Numbered from the stretch's first letter, positions 16,955-25,458 are shown. The stretch: 64,000 nt of DNA from Streptomyces venezuelae (GCF_008642315.1 NZ_CP029192.1:8804001-8868000), one strand, 5' to 3'. Notes: a model not told the origin generated them from the sequence alone. Numbers and translations: made by a program.

Positions 16955-17152
16955 TCATGTCACGGTCGTCCGCGGCCGTTCAACGAGCTGGCCGCGTTCG
17001 AACCGAGCCCCGGCGCGGGCGAGGGCGACGAGGCGTCCAGCCCCACCCGTGGACCGCTCCTGCCACGGCGATTGCGGGACAACTCTTAGGGCGACAGCCC
17101 CGGTCAGGCCACCGGCGGTGCCAAGTACGCGGCGCCTGCTCACATCGTTCAT
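16955..17152 (-). CDS. Short ORF with twin-arginine signal, probably truncated
   Basis: ATG 17152 overlaps the stop of the upstream membrane protein (ATGA). The 65-residue product opens MNDVSRRRVLGTAGGLTGAV, a textbook Tat signal. The remaining 40 residues are Arg-rich and do not look like a folded domain. It is probably the surviving head of a larger exported protein cut by the deletion that created the adjacent GNAT and nuclease relics. Confidence 0.4.
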   Translation of the reverse strand: MNDVSRRRVLGTAGGLTGAVALRVVPQSPWQERSTGGAGRLVALARAGARFERGQLVERPRTTVT

Positions 17153-17556
17153 GCGGTGTCCTTCTTCTTGGTGCGGCGATGGATGACGGCCAGTCGTATG
17201 GAGTACGCGAGGCAGAGTGTGGCCAGGATGGGGAGGACGATCAGGGTGGGGTTCACCCAGGCCGGGACCAGGTCGTAGCCTGCGTTGCACTTTTCGTGCA
17301 GTGGGTACCAGCGCTCGAATTCGTGGAAGTGCGCATGGCGGTACGCTGAGTCGTAGGCTTGGCCTGCGTTTTGGCATTCCTCTCCCGTGTCCAGCCCGCC
17401 GGCGAGGGCGCCGATGAGGTAGGTGATCCCAGTCCCCAGCAGGAGGACCACGGCGTTTATGGCGAACCAGAGGGGACTGCGGAGCCAGTTCCTGGCGAAC
17501 AGTGGGTAACACCAGAGCCCGATGAGGACAGCTACGAGGATGAAGAGGATGCTCAT
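17149..17556 (-). CDS. Small membrane protein with three spans
   Basis: This 135-residue protein opens MSILFILVAVLIGLWCYPLF (span 1), continues WFAINAVVLLLGTGITYLIG (span 2), then a 50-residue extracytoplasmic-like loop with two Cys and several His, then PTLIVLPILATLCLAYSIRL (span 3) and a Lys/Arg tail. No family recognised. It is coupled by ATGA to a short Tat-signal ORF. Confidence 0.65.
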   Translation of the reverse strand: MSILFILVAVLIGLWCYPLFARNWLRSPLWFAINAVVLLLGTGITYLIGALAGGLDTGEECQNAGQAYDSAYRHAHFHEFERWYPLHEKCNAGYDLVPAWVNPTLIVLPILATLCLAYSIRLAVIHRRTKKKDTA

Positions 17557-17779
17557 GGAGTAACTCTGCCCTCCCGTTCTTCCTGCCCTACCTGGCCGCC
17601 GCGGCCCGCTTTGCGCCCTGCTTGCGGAAAGTGGCGAGGTTCTCCTTGTGCTGGGCAGCCTTGCTGTTCTTCAGACCGATGAGGGCGAGTTGGCGGTCCG
17701 TGAATCCCTGGCAGAACTCGGCAAGCTTCTCTTCGCCACCGGTCAGGATCTAGGCGCTGTTTCTCGGATCGCCGGACGT

Positions 17780-18356
17780 GAGGGAGTAGTTGGGGTCAGG
17801 CTGGAGGCATGGGTCGTGGGGAATCGAATGCGAGTGGGATCGGCTGGCGTCGTTTCTGTCTCGGGGTGGTACGCGTGGCGACTGGGCTGTCGTCGACCTG
17901 GATCCCGTCCACGCAGCGGGCGCCTGCCAGCTGATACGCCGCAACCGCACCACCGGCGAGGCGTTCTACTACCGCTGCTTTGGCCCGAAGCCGGTGCCGT
18001 TCTTTGTCCTGTGTCCTGGTTGAAGTTGTCGGCGTCCGCTGGCGGATCGAGGAGACCTTCCAGGCCGGCAGGGGCGTCGTCGGTCTGGACGAACACCAGG
18101 TACGCCGCTATATATCCCGTGGTTGTGCTGGGTGATCCTCACGATGCTCGCGCACGCCTTCCTGGCCGTCATCCGCGCCCACGAGCACCGCGACCATCCC
18201 GCTTCCGAGGGACTTATCGCCCCTACCTGCAACGAGCTGCCGCGGTTGTTCGCCCTGTCCGTCGCGCTTTCGGGCGATCGACGCGACCATCGTCTGCGTT
18301 GGTTGCTGTGGTGCCGCCGACTTCAGGTCCGCTGCCGCGACTGCCACTTGTGCTGA
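17780..18356 (+). pseudogene. IS701-family transposase, C-terminal relic
   Basis: Fragments in successive frames read LIRRNRTTGEAFYYRCFGPK, GRGVVGLDEHQVRR, ILTMLAHAFLAVIRAHEHRD and APTCNELPRLFA, in the order of IS701-family C-termini. At least three frame changes are present. The family's catalytic N-terminal half is missing here; an N-terminal piece is at 3450-3710. Confidence 0.7.
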
Positions 18357-18398
18357 GGCAACGCCACAGCATGAAGGTCCACAACTGCGGCTGGAGTG

Positions 18399-19487
18399 TT
18401 AGTGGTTGGTTGGGTTGTGCCATTGTCCTTGGGTTGCGGCTCCGGCGAGGCCGGGGCCGATGCCGAGGAGGAGTGTGGGGCTGTGGTGGCGCGGTGTGGC
18501 ATCGGCCGTGCGTGCGAGGATGTCGAGGATGGCGACGCCTCCGAGGTTGCCGCGGGTGCGGAGGCTTTCCCAGGAGTGTGCGAGGAGTTGGGGCGTGCAG
18601 TTCAGGCCCTTGAGGGTGTCCTCCAGGATGCGGGGGCCGCCCGGGTGTGCGATGACGACTTCGGGAGTCCAGTTTTTGTCGTCCTGGCGTAGCCACGTCC
18701 ACAGAGGCGGCATGAGGTGAGTGATTCCGTCCGGCGCCCACTTTTCCGAGGTGAAGTGGAGGCCTGTGGGTTCGGTGTGGAGGGTGTAGGAGTCCGTGGT
18801 GCCTGGTACTACGTGTTGCCAGGTGCGGGTGATCTCCAGGCACGCACCCTGAGGTTGAGAGGAGACGATGCAGGCTGCGGCGCCGTCGCCGAACAGCAGC
18901 CGGTAGATGATGCCTGCGGGGTCGTTTTTGTCGGAGCGGTAGACGGTGGAGAGTGCTTCTGAGATGACGATGAGGATGCGGAGTTCGGGTTTGGCGTCGA
19001 CGAGTTCGGCGGCCCAGGACAGGGCGTGAGCGCCGCCGACGCAGCCGAGTTGGGTGGCGGGCATGCGCCGGATGTCTGGCCGCAGTTGGAGTTCGTTGAT
19101 GATGTGGACGTCGAGGCCGGGGGTGGCGGGGGTGGTGCTGTGGCTGGTGATGATGACGTCGATGTCGGTGTTGGTGAGGCCTGCGGCTTTGATAGCGGTC
19201 TGGGCGGCGTCTGTGCCCATGCGGGCCATGAGCGGCTGGGCGAGGTTGTTGCGTTCGGTGATGGTGCTGGGCCGGGAGAGGGCTTTGAGGGGTGCCACGA
19301 AGGAGCGGGTGTCGATCTGCAGGTTGCTGGCCAGGCGTTTGACGACCGCGGCTGAGGGCGCGCGGGTGTCTTCGGGCATGGTGCGGAGGATGTCGTCGAC
19401 GATGTCCGCGGTGGATATTTCGTATCCGGGGATTTCGACTGAGGGCCGGGTGACGTAGGCCACGGGGGCGCTCTCCGATCTGCGCAT
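18399..19487 (-). CDS. Type III polyketide synthase (chalcone synthase-like)
   Basis: 362 residues from ATG 19487; the open frame extends upstream but the family sequence starts near AYVTRPSVEIPGYEI. The catalytic Cys is Cys149 in TQLGCVGG, His is near 280 in IAHPGGPRIL and Asn near 312 in TRGNLGG, completing the Cys-His-Asn triad. A C-terminal GIGPGLAGA glycine loop is present. Type III PKSs condense malonyl-CoA units onto an acyl starter and cyclise the product, giving for example pyrones or resorcinols. No tailoring oxygenase or methyltransferase is adjacent, so the product cannot be predicted. The gene looks intact despite IS debris on both sides. Confidence 0.88.
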   Translation of the reverse strand: MRRSESAPVAYVTRPSVEIPGYEISTADIVDDILRTMPEDTRAPSAAVVKRLASNLQIDTRSFVAPLKALSRPSTITERNNLAQPLMARMGTDAAQTAIKAAGLTNTDIDVIITSHSTTPATPGLDVHIINELQLRPDIRRMPATQLGCVGGAHALSWAAELVDAKPELRILIVISEALSTVYRSDKNDPAGIIYRLLFGDGAAACIVSSQPQGACLEITRTWQHVVPGTTDSYTLHTEPTGLHFTSEKWAPDGITHLMPPLWTWLRQDDKNWTPEVVIAHPGGPRILEDTLKGLNCTPQLLAHSWESLRTRGNLGGVAILDILARTADATPRHHSPTLLLGIGPGLAGAATQGQWHNPTNH

Positions 19488-19845
19488 GCAGTATGTGGTC
19501 TGTGGGCGCCTCGGTGCGAGCCCTCGCGATGCTGCAACAGCGCGCCAGACAAGCGTGGTTACGAGGCGAGGTTCGCTCGCACACGGGTTACGCGGCCCGT
19601 AGGACGTTGCATGAGTGAGGCACTCGCAGAGTACATGTGGAATATCACCACGCTGATGCATCAAATGGTGCCAAATGCGCCCCAACCGGAAGCGGAATAG
19701 GAGAGTCGGCTCCTTCTGTGCTCATCCTCTTTGCAGGAGGGCACGGTTCGACTTCCCGGGTGGCGCGGTCCTAGGGCGTGACTTGCCTGACGGTGCGCTC
19801 GCCAGTACGCCTGCTGGCTGTGGTCTTGCCCACACCAGCGGGCTA
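19488..19845. other. Intergenic stretch upstream of the type III PKS
   Basis: No supported gene. It should contain the PKS promoter (minus strand). An additional IS-end-like sequence, CTAGGGCGTGACTTG, occurs near 19769 and may be the remains of another IS5-type end. Confidence 0.35.
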
Positions 19846-19896
19846 GGGCCTGTCTCTTTGACCGGTCGTTGGTGAGTCCTTGCTGCATAGTCTGCT

Positions 19897-20196
19897 GTGG
19901 TGGCAGACATAGAGTTGGTCGTTGACCTGCGAGGGCGTCCGATCGAGACGCTCAACGATTTCTGGGATGCGGTAGCTGGGCCGTGCGGGCTTCCAGAGTG
20001 GTTCGGTCGCAACCTGGATGCCTGGTCAGACACGATTCACGCTCGGGGTATTTCGAACGTCATCGACAGCCATGACCTTCTGGTCGTGCATGTCGATCAG
20101 CAGGGTCTGTTCAGCGAAGGCCGACAAGCTGGACATGCTCTGGCCGGCGTCTTTGACGGCGAGCAGAACCGCCTGGTCGTCCACGCAACGAAGTGA
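19897..20196 (+). CDS. Barstar-family RNase inhibitor
   Basis: 99 residues from GTG 19897. The sequence matches barstar: IELVVDLRGRPIETLNDFWD, then LPEWFGRNLDAWSDTI, the loop and helix whose acidic residues fill the barnase active site, then a final strand LVVHAT. Barstar proteins neutralise barnase-type RNases and often act as immunity proteins to polymorphic toxins. No barnase-like gene is near. The gene lies between the inverted repeats of an IS5-family element and is transcribed toward its transposase, so it may travel as a passenger. Confidence 0.85.
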   Translation: MVADIELVVDLRGRPIETLNDFWDAVAGPCGLPEWFGRNLDAWSDTIHARGISNVIDSHDLLVVHVDQQGLFSEGRQAGHALAGVFDGEQNRLVVHATK

Positions 20197-20214
20197 TGGC
20201 GCAAGACAACTTGT

Positions 20215-21074
20215 CTATCGACGTGCCCAGATGAGGATGGCGGCGAGGTGGAGTGCGGCCTGGTAGGCGATGGCGAGTTTGTCCGTTCGCATGGCCAGGC
20301 CACGCCACTGCTTGAGTCGGTTGATGCGTCGTTCGACCGAGTTGCGCTGCGTGTATGCCTCGGCGTCAAAGCCGGGCGGACGGCCTCCAGCGCGGCCTCG
20401 GCGGAGACGGTGGCCAACCTGGTCGGAGGGCTGCGGGATGACGGCACGGATCCCGCGTTGGCGAAGGTGGCTCCGGATCGCGCGGGATGAGTACGCGCGG
20501 TCGGCGAGAAGGGCATCCGGCCGGGTCCTCCGCCTACCAGGCCCAATTCGCGGAACCCGGATGCCGGCCATGACGGCTTCGAAAGCCGGAGCATCGCCTG
20601 CCTGACCTGCGGTGACGTGGACGGCCAGCGGCCGTGCGTGGCTGTCGCTGACCAAGTGGACCTTGGTGCTCAACCCGCCTCGAGAGCGTCCAAGACCGTG
20701 ATCGCCAGGTTCCGCGCGCCATGGCTCCCCCTTTTCCTGGCACCGGCGGCGTGCTGGTGGGCCCGGCAGACGGTGGAGTCCACCGACACGGTCCAGCCGA
20801 CATCATCGCTGTCATCTGCTGCCGCCAGGACGGTGGTGAGGATCCGTTCCCAGGTACCGTCAGAGGCCCATCTGATCAGCCTTTTGTGGGCAGTCTGGAA
20901 CGACCCGAGCTCTTCCGGAAGGTCTCGCCAGGGAGAGCAGGTGCGGTACTTCCATGCGATGGCCTCCAGAGTTCGGCGATGGTCGGCCCATCGCCGGCCG
21001 CGGACCGGATCGGCCGGCATCAGCGGCTCGATCCGGTCCCACATCGCCTCAGTGATCACTAACCGGACAGACAC
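20215..21074 (-). CDS. IS5-family transposase in two frames (-1 frameshift)
   Basis: OrfA (20670-21074, 134 residues) holds the helix-turn-helix region and the first catalytic Asp in TVSVDSTVCRAHQHAAG, ending LDALEAG. OrfB (stop at 20215) continues LSTKVHLVSDSHARPLAVHV with the second Asp in DALLADRAYSS and the Glu in RNSVERRINRLKQWRGLAMR. The junction GCGGGTTGAG needs a -1 shift, as usual for IS427-type elements. All DDE residues are visible, so the element may be active. Confidence 0.85.
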
Positions 21075-21112
21075 ATCCGATCAACTGACCAACCGATCAA
21101 AGAGACACGCCC

Positions 21113-21525
21113 TAGAGCACATCAGCGAGGGACAGGGCCAGCAGCCCGAAGGAAACCAGTGTCACCGCGAAGAGCCTGCGCATTCGCTGGGGAAGACGAG
21201 ACGACATCCACGAAGCATTCCTCGGACTCGCCGTCTGCCTGATCACGCACCGCCACGTCCAACGGCTCTGTTAGCGCCATTAAGCGCTGTGTCAGGTCGA
21301 CAGTGGAGGGCGCCCGGATCCCGTCCGCGAGCACTCGCCGAGCGTCAGATCCCGCAGGTACCGGCTCACCGGCTCGATCTCCCGATCAGCGGCGTCGACT
21401 GCGAACTGCGGAAGTGGAGGTCTTGAGGGCGTGCAGAAGGTCGACTTGACCCAGTACCGGGGAGGTGGAGGTGAGCTGAGAGGTTCAGGTCCTACGACAA
21501 AGCTGTTCTTCTGTCCTGGACAGCA
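21113..21525. other. Flank of the IS5 element
   Basis: No supported gene. On the minus strand a short frame ending at the IS edge reads MSSRLPQRMRRLFAVTLVSF followed by a hydrophobic tail, which looks like a signal peptide; its remainder could have been removed by the insertion. Confidence 0.3.
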
Positions 21526-21560
21526 CTGGGCCCCGGCACGCGATGCGTGCCGGGGCCCAG
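21526..21560 (-). terminator. 16-bp-stem hairpin terminator
   Basis: Arms 21526-21541 and 21545-21560 pair perfectly around a three-base loop. The hairpin lies 20 bases downstream of the minus-strand membrane protein gene. Confidence 0.8.
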
Positions 21561-21579
21561 CGCTGAAGGACTTATTGGG

Positions 21580-22012
21580 TCAGCCCGCTGTGCCGCTTGA
21601 GCCGCTCCTCGCCCACTCGATAACCAGACGGCGGAAGGGGATAACGAGGACGGAGCAGATGACCACAAGACCGCCCGTGAGGAGCCAGATGCCCTGTTCC
21701 TGGTCGATGGACAAGGCGATTCCGCTACCGACAACCGCGCCTGCGGGCAGGCCCAGCAGAGGGCGCCAGTCCGCGCCTCGCAGGGCGAGGCGAACTCCTG
21801 GGAATACGGCCCCGAAGCCGCCGGCGATGAGGAGTATGTCCCTGGCGTTGTGCTCTTCCCTGCCGGGCTCCGTCGAACAATAGCGTTTGCCTGCCGTGCA
21901 GTCGGCCACGTCGATCGAGTGCGCCACCCCCCCAGGCCAGCGCGACGACACCGCCTATGAACAGAACGCAAGATCCCCACCTCGCCCACATGGGCAGAGC
22001 ATAACCCCCCAT
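21580..22012 (-). pseudogene. Membrane protein with a frame break at a C7 tract
   Basis: From ATG 22012 one frame reads MGGYALPMWARWGSCVLFIG and a first span. At the seven-C tract 21927-21933 the coding potential moves to another frame: GGVAHSIDVADC, then ILLIAGGFGAVFPGVRLALR, GLPAGAVVGSGIALSI and GIWLLTGGLVVICSVLVIPF, ending TAG-like at 21580. Joined, the protein would have about 144 residues and four spans. A terminator follows, as for a working gene. The break could be a real mutation, slippage-controlled expression, or a sequencing error. Confidence 0.55.
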
Positions 22013-22084
22013 CCGTGGGCCCCATAGTCGTAAGAGCACCAGCTGAACTGGTCGCGGGCGGTGATCGACTCCTCGCACGTCCGG

Positions 22085-22420
22085 GCCGCCCGACGGGGCC
22101 CAAAAGCGGTCCCAGCCCGGTCGACCGCGCCCGGCCTGGCAGCAAGCACCTACTCCTCCTCGTCGACGGCCAGGGCATCCCGCTCGCGGTGTCGCTGACC
22201 GGTGGCAACCGCAACGACGTCACCCAGCTGCTGCCCCTGCTCGACAAGATCCCAGCCGTCGCGGGCCGGGTCGGCAGACCGCGTCGGCGCCCGGATGCCC
22301 TGCTGGCCGACCGCGGCTACGACCACGACATCTACCGGCGCCAGCTGTGGCAGCGCGGGATCCGACCTGTGATCGCAAGACGAGGCGAACCGCACGGCAC
22401 CGGCCTGGGCACGCCTTTGT
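22085..22420 (+). pseudogene. IS5-family transposase fragment
   Basis: The frame reads GSKHLLLLVDGQGIPLAVSL, TGGNRNDVTQLLPLLDKIPA and DALLADRGYDHDIYRRQLWQ, then RGIRPVIARRG. This is the central catalytic part of an IS5-type transposase. Both ends are missing. Confidence 0.7.
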
Positions 22421-22429
22421 TAGCGCCTT

Positions 22430-23572
22430 TTAGATGGGCAGGTGCCAGCGCGGTCCGTCCGGGGAGCCCAGCCAGACCGTCTGGTCCAGGGCGGTATCCG
22501 ACACCGTCATGCCGAATTCCGCCAGCGCGGGTGCCCCAGCGCTCTGCCAGGTCTCCAGTGCCGCTTCTACCTGGTCCCACAGGCGCAAGGGCCCGTGCTG
22601 GTGCACCGTTGAGCCCTTTCCGTCCGTTTCGGTCCATGCCTGAGAGCCGGTGGCCACATCCCGCAGGACCACGCCGTCACCCGAGGTCATCAGTTCGGCA
22701 GAAGGCGCGGCGAGTTGGGCGACGAAGCAGCCGGCCCATTCCTGGAGCAGAGCGGGGGCGACGCGTGCGTGGCTGGTGTTGCCGTCGTGTCGCAGGAGGA
22801 CCGGGTGCGGTGGGCGCTCGTGAGGGCGGGCGAGCATGTAGGAGATGGGATCGGCGGTGAAGCGGCCGTGTGCGGCTCCGGTGTCGTCGAGGGTGAGGCG
22901 GATGAGTCCGGAGGCGAGCATCCACCCGCTGATGGTGGTGGTGATGGATCCGCCGTCGGCGAGTTGCCACAGCCAGGAGCGGGGGATGGAGCGGACTGCA
23001 CAGGTGGCGATGACCGCGTCGTAGTCGGCCTGTTCCTGGTGGCCTTGCAGTCCGTCCCCGACCACCAGCGTCGGGGAGTACCCGGCGCTTTTAAGGTGTG
23101 CGGCCGCGCTTGCGGCCACTGCGGTGTCGTATTCGATGCTCACGACCTGCTTCTCGCCCAGCCGGTGGCACAGGATGGCCGTGGAGTAGCCGGTGCCCGT
23201 GCCCACCTCCAACACCTTATCGCCGCCTTGCAACTCAGCCACTTGCAGCGTGCGTACGACGAGGGAGGGAAGGGTCGCCGACGAGGTGGGGATGCCCGAG
23301 ATGGGGCCCGTCGCGTCGGCCGCGTCCACGCCGTCGACCTGGGTCACCAGTGTTCGGTCGGCGTACACCAGGCGCAGCCACTCCTGCTCGCCCACCTCTC
23401 CGCGGCGCACCGGCTCCCACCGGCTGCCTGCGGGCCGGTAGAGCGCGGTATCGAGGAACAGGTCACGGGGCACTGCCGCGACCGCGGCGCCCCATTGGGG
23501 GGCGAGCGTCGGGTTGCTGGTGCCGATCTCGGCGGCCAGGGCGCGGCGCAAGGGGGCGGTGTCAACGGTCAC
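22430..23572 (-). CDS. Isoaspartyl methyltransferase homologue of a graspetide/imiditide locus
   Basis: 380 residues from GTG 23572, overlapping the ATP-grasp gene by 11 bases. The N-terminal half is a PIMT-type Rossmann methyltransferase with the SAM loop VLEVGTGTGYSTAIL near residue 120-134 and the preceding GPISGIPTSSATLPSLV, matching the PIMT substrate loop. A C-terminal extension of about 150 residues goes beyond housekeeping PIMT (about 220 residues). Such extended homologues in ATP-grasp RiPP loci methylate a specific Asp of the ester-crosslinked peptide, which then closes to an aspartimide (known for fuscimiditide). Gene order and coupling support the same chemistry here. Confidence 0.85.
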   Translation of the reverse strand: MTVDTAPLRRALAAEIGTSNPTLAPQWGAAVAAVPRDLFLDTALYRPAGSRWEPVRRGEVGEQEWLRLVYADRTLVTQVDGVDAADATGPISGIPTSSATLPSLVVRTLQVAELQGGDKVLEVGTGTGYSTAILCHRLGEKQVVSIEYDTAVAASAAAHLKSAGYSPTLVVGDGLQGHQEQADYDAVIATCAVRSIPRSWLWQLADGGSITTTISGWMLASGLIRLTLDDTGAAHGRFTADPISYMLARPHERPPHPVLLRHDGNTSHARVAPALLQEWAGCFVAQLAAPSAELMTSGDGVVLRDVATGSQAWTETDGKGSTVHQHGPLRLWDQVEAALETWQSAGAPALAEFGMTVSDTALDQTVWLGSPDGPRWHLPI

Positions 23573-24533
23573 GGTGTTCTCCCGCGTACTGAAGCTGGTC
23601 GGCGACGGCGCAGACGAGGTGGCTGGTGATCGGTTCGGGGAACCAGGCGAATTGCCCGTTCGGATTGCACTCGTACCACCATGCGCGGTCGGCCGCGTCC
23701 AGGCCGAAGTCGAACGCGCCGAAGACCAGCCCGAAGGTGTCCAGGTAGGCGCGGACCCCCTTGGCCAGCTCGGGCGGGGTGTTGATGAGCGTGTAGGTTA
23801 GGGAGTCGTAGTGACGGCGCCAGTCCGGTCCCGGCGCGCCGTCGATCCGCACGGTGAAGACCTTCTTACCTACGGCCGTCACGCGCAGATCGGCTACCGA
23901 TGGCACCCGGTGCTGGAACTGGTGCATGGTCTGGGCGATGCCCGCGGTGAGGTCTGCCGGGTCCACCTCGTCGACCCACACGGTCAGCGCCCGCCCCTGA
24001 GCATCGTGGTAGTCGGTGCTGCGCAGCGGCTTGTACACGACGGGGCCGTGCTCGCGGGCGAAGTCGCGCGCTGCGGCCGGGTTGTTGGTGAGCAGAGTCG
24101 GGGGGACTTCGAACCCGCAGCGGGCGGCCACGGCCAGCTGGGCCGGTTTGTACTCGGCATCCCGGTTCCGCCATGGATGATTCACATAGTGCGCGCCGGG
24201 CAGCGACGCCAGCAGGCCCCCCAGGCCGAAGCGGGCTTCTTCGACGGACCAGCGGGCGTCCTGCTCCTCCAGGCCCGACGGGGCGGCGTAGGGCCGGGGC
24301 CGGCGCCAGTACACCGACCGCACCCGGTCCAGCTCCGCGGTGCGTGTCGTCGTCCGCACATGCCCGCCGAGCCCGGAGCCGTCCAAGCGGGCAGCGACAC
24401 CGATACTCTGCGGGAAGTCGCCCGGGTTGAGCCGGACGACCGGGACCCGGCGTCGGTTCAGCTCCGCGATCACCACATCGGCCGTCGCGTCATCCGTCCG
24501 GGTGGCCACCAGGACCGGCGCAGGCGGCGTCAA
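23562..24533 (-). CDS. ATP-grasp ligase of a graspetide (tgmB-like)
   Basis: 323 residues. The TTG start at 24533 overlaps the precursor stop (TTGA). An N-terminal domain (VLVATRTDDATADVVIAELN) is followed by the ATP-grasp core: EYKPAQLAVAARCGFEVPPT, then GPVVYKPLRS with the ATP-binding Lys, and ECNPNGQFAWFPEPITSHLV near the C-terminus carrying the metal-binding Glu and Asn. This is the MvdD/TgmB type that forms side-chain omega-ester or omega-amide links between Thr/Ser/Lys and Asp/Glu in a precursor peptide. The product's substrate is encoded directly upstream. Confidence 0.9.
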   Translation of the reverse strand: MTPPAPVLVATRTDDATADVVIAELNRRRVPVVRLNPGDFPQSIGVAARLDGSGLGGHVRTTTRTAELDRVRSVYWRRPRPYAAPSGLEEQDARWSVEEARFGLGGLLASLPGAHYVNHPWRNRDAEYKPAQLAVAARCGFEVPPTLLTNNPAAARDFAREHGPVVYKPLRSTDYHDAQGRALTVWVDEVDPADLTAGIAQTMHQFQHRVPSVADLRVTAVGKKVFTVRIDGAPGPDWRRHYDSLTYTLINTPPELAKGVRAYLDTFGLVFGAFDFGLDAADRAWWYECNPNGQFAWFPEPITSHLVCAVADQLQYAGEHRDR

Positions 24534-24778
24534 TCGGTGTCCCCGTCCTGGTCAGAACCCTCGTCAGGAGTGCCGTCCAAGCTGGTCTTCGTGGATGTCT
24601 CCTTTGACGTCTCGGACCGCTTATGCCGGTCCAGCGCGGGTATCTCCAGCCCGTCCGGCCCCATCCGCCGACCCGTCTGGGACTCGGGATCCAACACCAC
24701 CTCGGCGGCTGGCAGCGCCACCTCGGGAAACTGCCTCATGCGCGTTAACCCCCACGGAGTCACGGAATACCCGCCCAT
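24530..24778 (-). CDS. Graspetide precursor peptide (tgmA-like)
   Basis: 82 residues. ATG 24778 is preceded by GGGAGGTGGAG. The leader contains TPWGLTRMRQFPEV and LPAAEVVLDPESQTGRRMG, the conserved region of ATP-grasp-modified RiPP precursors. The tail from about 51 is low-complexity and alternates donors and acceptors: Ser/Thr cluster 55-66 (SETSKETSTKTS), then LDGTPDEGSDQDGDTD (67-82). The Thr/Ser residues are likely ester donors to the C-terminal Asp/Glu. D68-G69 and D78-G79 are Asp-Gly pairs and the best candidates for aspartimide formation by the methyltransferase. No Cys is present. Confidence 0.9.
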   Translation of the reverse strand: MGGYSVTPWGLTRMRQFPEVALPAAEVVLDPESQTGRRMGPDGLEIPALDRHKRSETSKETSTKTSLDGTPDEGSDQDGDTD

Positions 24779-24900
24779 CTCCACCTCCCGGTGCTCGCTC
24801 CGCTCACAGTGTGGCGGCCCGCGAAGCTGCACGGAAGCATGCGTCAGCCCGCGGACGCGGCGCACTGCGCCATGCGCCGCGCGGCGTGCGGTATGGAAGG

Positions 24901-25458
24901 TCAGGAGGTATCGAGCGTCCAGTGGTCGGCGTCGAGCAGAAGATAGCCGGGGCCGGTGACACTGATCGTTTCTCGGGTGCGATTGTCGTTGTGGAATTCC
25001 TTGCCGCCCCCGGACCCGGGACCGAAGAAGGTCAGAGTCCCCGGATGTTTCCCCTCGTTCCAGGTGATCCGCAGTTCCTTGCCAGAGTCCTCGACCCGCA
25101 GGACCCACGGCCCACGGCCGGACATGCGGCCCGCGACGAGCTCGATCTCCTCATCAGCCAAACGCGTCACCTTCCACGGGCCGAATCCCGACGTGCTGCT
25201 ACTGCCGACGCTCCGGCGGAACACGTCCACGGAATCGAATTCCGAAGGCACGATGAAGCGGCGTCGTCCCGCACCCCAGACCGTGGCGGCGGGGCCACCC
25301 CCTTCGACCGTCGTTTCCGTGCGCCGTAGTGAACTGATGTCTATCGCTGCCCCGAGAACACCCCGTACCGCAAGCACGATGGGCCCGGTGTCGCCCGCCT
25401 CGCGGACGACGAACTCGCGGCTGCGCCATGAGGACCACCGTTGTACCTGACTCTTCAC
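24901..25458 (-). CDS. Hypothetical protein
   Basis: 185 residues from GTG 25458, chosen for GGGAGGGG seven bases upstream. It is beta-rich (FVVREAGDTGPIVLAVRGVL ... GPWKVTRLADEEIELVAGRM ... TFFGPGSGGGKEFHNDN) with no signal peptide or membrane span. No family recognised. It lies 120 bases upstream of the graspetide precursor in the same direction, but the gap suggests a separate unit. Confidence 0.55.
   Translation of the reverse strand: MKSQVQRWSSWRSREFVVREAGDTGPIVLAVRGVLGAAIDISSLRRTETTVEGGGPAATVWGAGRRRFIVPSEFDSVDVFRRSVGSSSTSGFGPWKVTRLADEEIELVAGRMSGRGPWVLRVEDSGKELRITWNEGKHPGTLTFFGPGSGGGKEFHNDNRTRETISVTGPGYLLLDADHWTLDTS

Larger units (their letters stand above)
19846..21112. mobile_element. 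IS5-family (IS427-type) element carrying a barstar gene
   Basis: The left end (19846, GGGCCTGTCTCTTTGACCGG) and the right end read inward from 21112 (GGGCGTGTCTCTTTGATCGG) form a 20-bp imperfect inverted repeat with two mismatches. Each end is flanked by TA (19844-19845 and 21113-21114), the target duplication expected of this group. The transposase occupies the right two thirds, starting 38 bases from the right end. About 370 bases on the left contain a barstar gene convergent with the transposase. At 1267 bp the element is longer than a usual transposase-only member. Confidence 0.75.

Noticed and set aside
18223..19584. 453-codon frame overlapping the type III PKS in another phase
   Set aside because: His/Arg/Pro-rich translation with no domain. 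The PKS frame carries the full catalytic triad.
20199..20215. True left end of the first IS5 element just after the transposase stop
   Set aside because: A short palindrome (GACAACTTGTC) lies there, but it does not match the right end. The sequence at 19846 matches it at 18 of 20 positions and has the expected TA flank. Kept as the main alternative in the barstar finding.
24530..24778. Lasso precursor
   Set aside because: The Asp/Glu and Thr-rich tail has no suitable Gly1 after a Thr at -2, and the adjacent enzymes are ATP-grasp and PIMT, not lasso B/C proteins.
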